Below, piece after piece: positions 44,302-46,943 of a DNA stretch of 46,943 nucleotides (position 1 is its first letter; each line of letters opens with the position of its first letter). The translations under genes and the position numbers were made by a program. Origin of the DNA: Opitutales bacterium (GTDB taxonomy: Bacteria > Verrucomicrobiota > Verrucomicrobiia > Opitutales > T3Sed10-336). The notes beneath the pieces are model-generated. The model searched no databases. It was not told the origin of the DNA and saw only the letters and a list, made by a program, of their open reading frames with translations. The DNA lies in assembly GCA_020831535.1 (NCBI GenBank), contig JAFIGF010000089.1, positions 1 through 46,943 of the forward strand. The letters are read 5' to 3'.

Positions 44302-44559
44302 ATGTCAGAATCCTCGAAAACGAAATCTACTACGAGAACCAAGGAAAAAAAGCCCGCTGCGGCCGGAGAGGGTTTGGTCATTTTTATTGTGGTTGCCCTC
44401 ACTTTCGTCAGTAGTTGGGTTGTGGCGGGGGTTTTAGGATATTTCGAGAAATTCGGGACCAACTTCACCATAGCCTTTTTCGCGATCGAAATCTTCATTC
44501 TCGCAATCCTCTTCTATTTCCTTTACTGGCGTAAACGGTCCCCATCCAGGAGGTATTAG
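44302..44559 (+). CDS. Small two-helix membrane protein
   Basis: 85 residues from the ATG at 44302; the frame is open to 44161, but that part overlaps malQ on the other strand. A basic, Lys/Thr-rich N-terminus (SESSKTKSTTRTKEKKPAAA) is followed by two hydrophobic helices (about 25-45 and 53-73) and an Arg/Lys-rich end. No known family. It is 44 nt before ligA and on the same strand, so it may be cotranscribed. Confidence 0.6.
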   Translation: MSESSKTKSTTRTKEKKPAAAGEGLVIFIVVALTFVSSWVVAGVLGYFEKFGTNFTIAFFAIEIFILAILFYFLYWRKRSPSRRY

Positions 44560-44600
44560 GGGAGGGGTTGCCCCTTTCTTGAGATAGACACTTCAAATGA

Positions 44601-46613
<2,013 letters not shown>

Positions 46614-46687
46614 CCCCTCCCTCGGAAATATTTACGTTCTAGCAACTTAGTTATTGACTGATGGTAGATTTTTAATTTTCTGGGGGT

Positions 46688-46943
46688 ATGCAACGAAAAC
46701 GGTTACATTTTACGGATTGTCCGGCGGTTTATCATGTGATGTCGCGGACAGTGAATGGAGAAATGATTTTTGGAGAGAAGGAGAAAGCCGTTCTCGCCAA
46801 AATGTTACATCGAGTGGCGGCCTTTTCGGGGGTCAAGATACTGACGTACTGTATGATGGCCAATCACTTCCATATTCTGGTGGAGGTGCCCAGTGCGGAG
46901 GGGATCGAGTTAACCGACGAGGAGTTGGTAGAGCGGTATGGGC
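46688..46943 (+). mobile_element. Y1 (IS200-like / REP-associated) transposase gene, cut by the window end
   Basis: The first 85 codons are present. The N-terminus RKRLHFTDCPAVYHVMSRTVNGE is typical of Y1 transposases of the RAYT kind in Verrucomicrobiota, and MMANHFHILVEVP holds the HUH motif (NHFHILV) that binds the metal for single-strand DNA cleavage. The catalytic Tyr lies beyond the window. It starts at ATG 46688 behind a GGGGG stretch. Relatives mobilise palindromic REP sequences like those at 20 and 29 kb. No insertion-sequence ends were seen on this side. Confidence 0.85.

Overview
The window looks like a chromosomal segment of a Gram-negative bacterium of the Verrucomicrobiota, probably class Opitutae. 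The indicators are an AraC regulator with a LacI-type sensor (XylR type), several proteins with signal peptides, a single prepilin-type gene plus a lipoprotein with a pilin-like tail, Y1 (IS200-like) transposase coding sequence at the right edge, and intergenic DNA packed with small palindromic repeats. Shine-Dalgarno sequences are weak or absent before most genes. The lineage is inferred from gene style; no rRNA is present to confirm it.

Left part (1-10.9 kb): housekeeping genes. An HTH-metallo-beta-lactamase fusion is divergent from pyrE; then come tilS-ftsH (minus), def (plus), a GH13 alpha-glucosidase and uxaC (both minus), a one-cluster ferredoxin, an exported DUF2059-like protein with a metal-binding tail, and tadA.

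10.9-19.5 kb: the most distinctive accessory block. A frameshifted exported-protein remnant is followed by four consecutive minus-strand genes, all with signal peptides: a triple DJ-1/PfpI-fold protein, an SGNH hydrolase, a large TIM-barrel-like candidate glycosidase and a PATR-type beta-helix protein. They are transcribed away from a XylR-like AraC regulator, and the shared intergenic region carries phased GCAAAA/TTTTGC half-sites. This reads as a self-contained regulon acting on an extracytoplasmic, probably glycan, substrate.

19.5-20.5 kb: a gene-free stretch full of hairpin repeats. One repeat recurs at 29.1 kb in inverse orientation with compensatory stem changes, and the window ends in a REP-type Y1 transposase gene, so a RAYT/REP-like system is plausible.

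20.5-33 kb: a mixed minus-strand run hisE-hisG-hflK-hflC-dgt; a lipoprotein with a pilin-like C-terminus; tRNA-Gly(CCC); a prepilin with a Gly-Gln hexamer repeat; an M20 amidohydrolase; the truncated start of a four-helix-bundle (23S intervening sequence type) gene; a membrane-anchored subtilase; a small membrane protein; and a sugar ABC permease pair without its binding protein or ATPase.

33-46.9 kb: gltB-gltD with a strong terminator; a calcineurin-like phosphoesterase; a remarkable protein joining a PqqD-like segment, an M50-like membrane domain lacking its zinc site and two cyclic-nucleotide-binding domains; malQ; a two-TM protein; ligA; and the partial transposase. FtsH (1.7 kb) and its HflKC modulators (22-24 kb) are encoded at separate loci.
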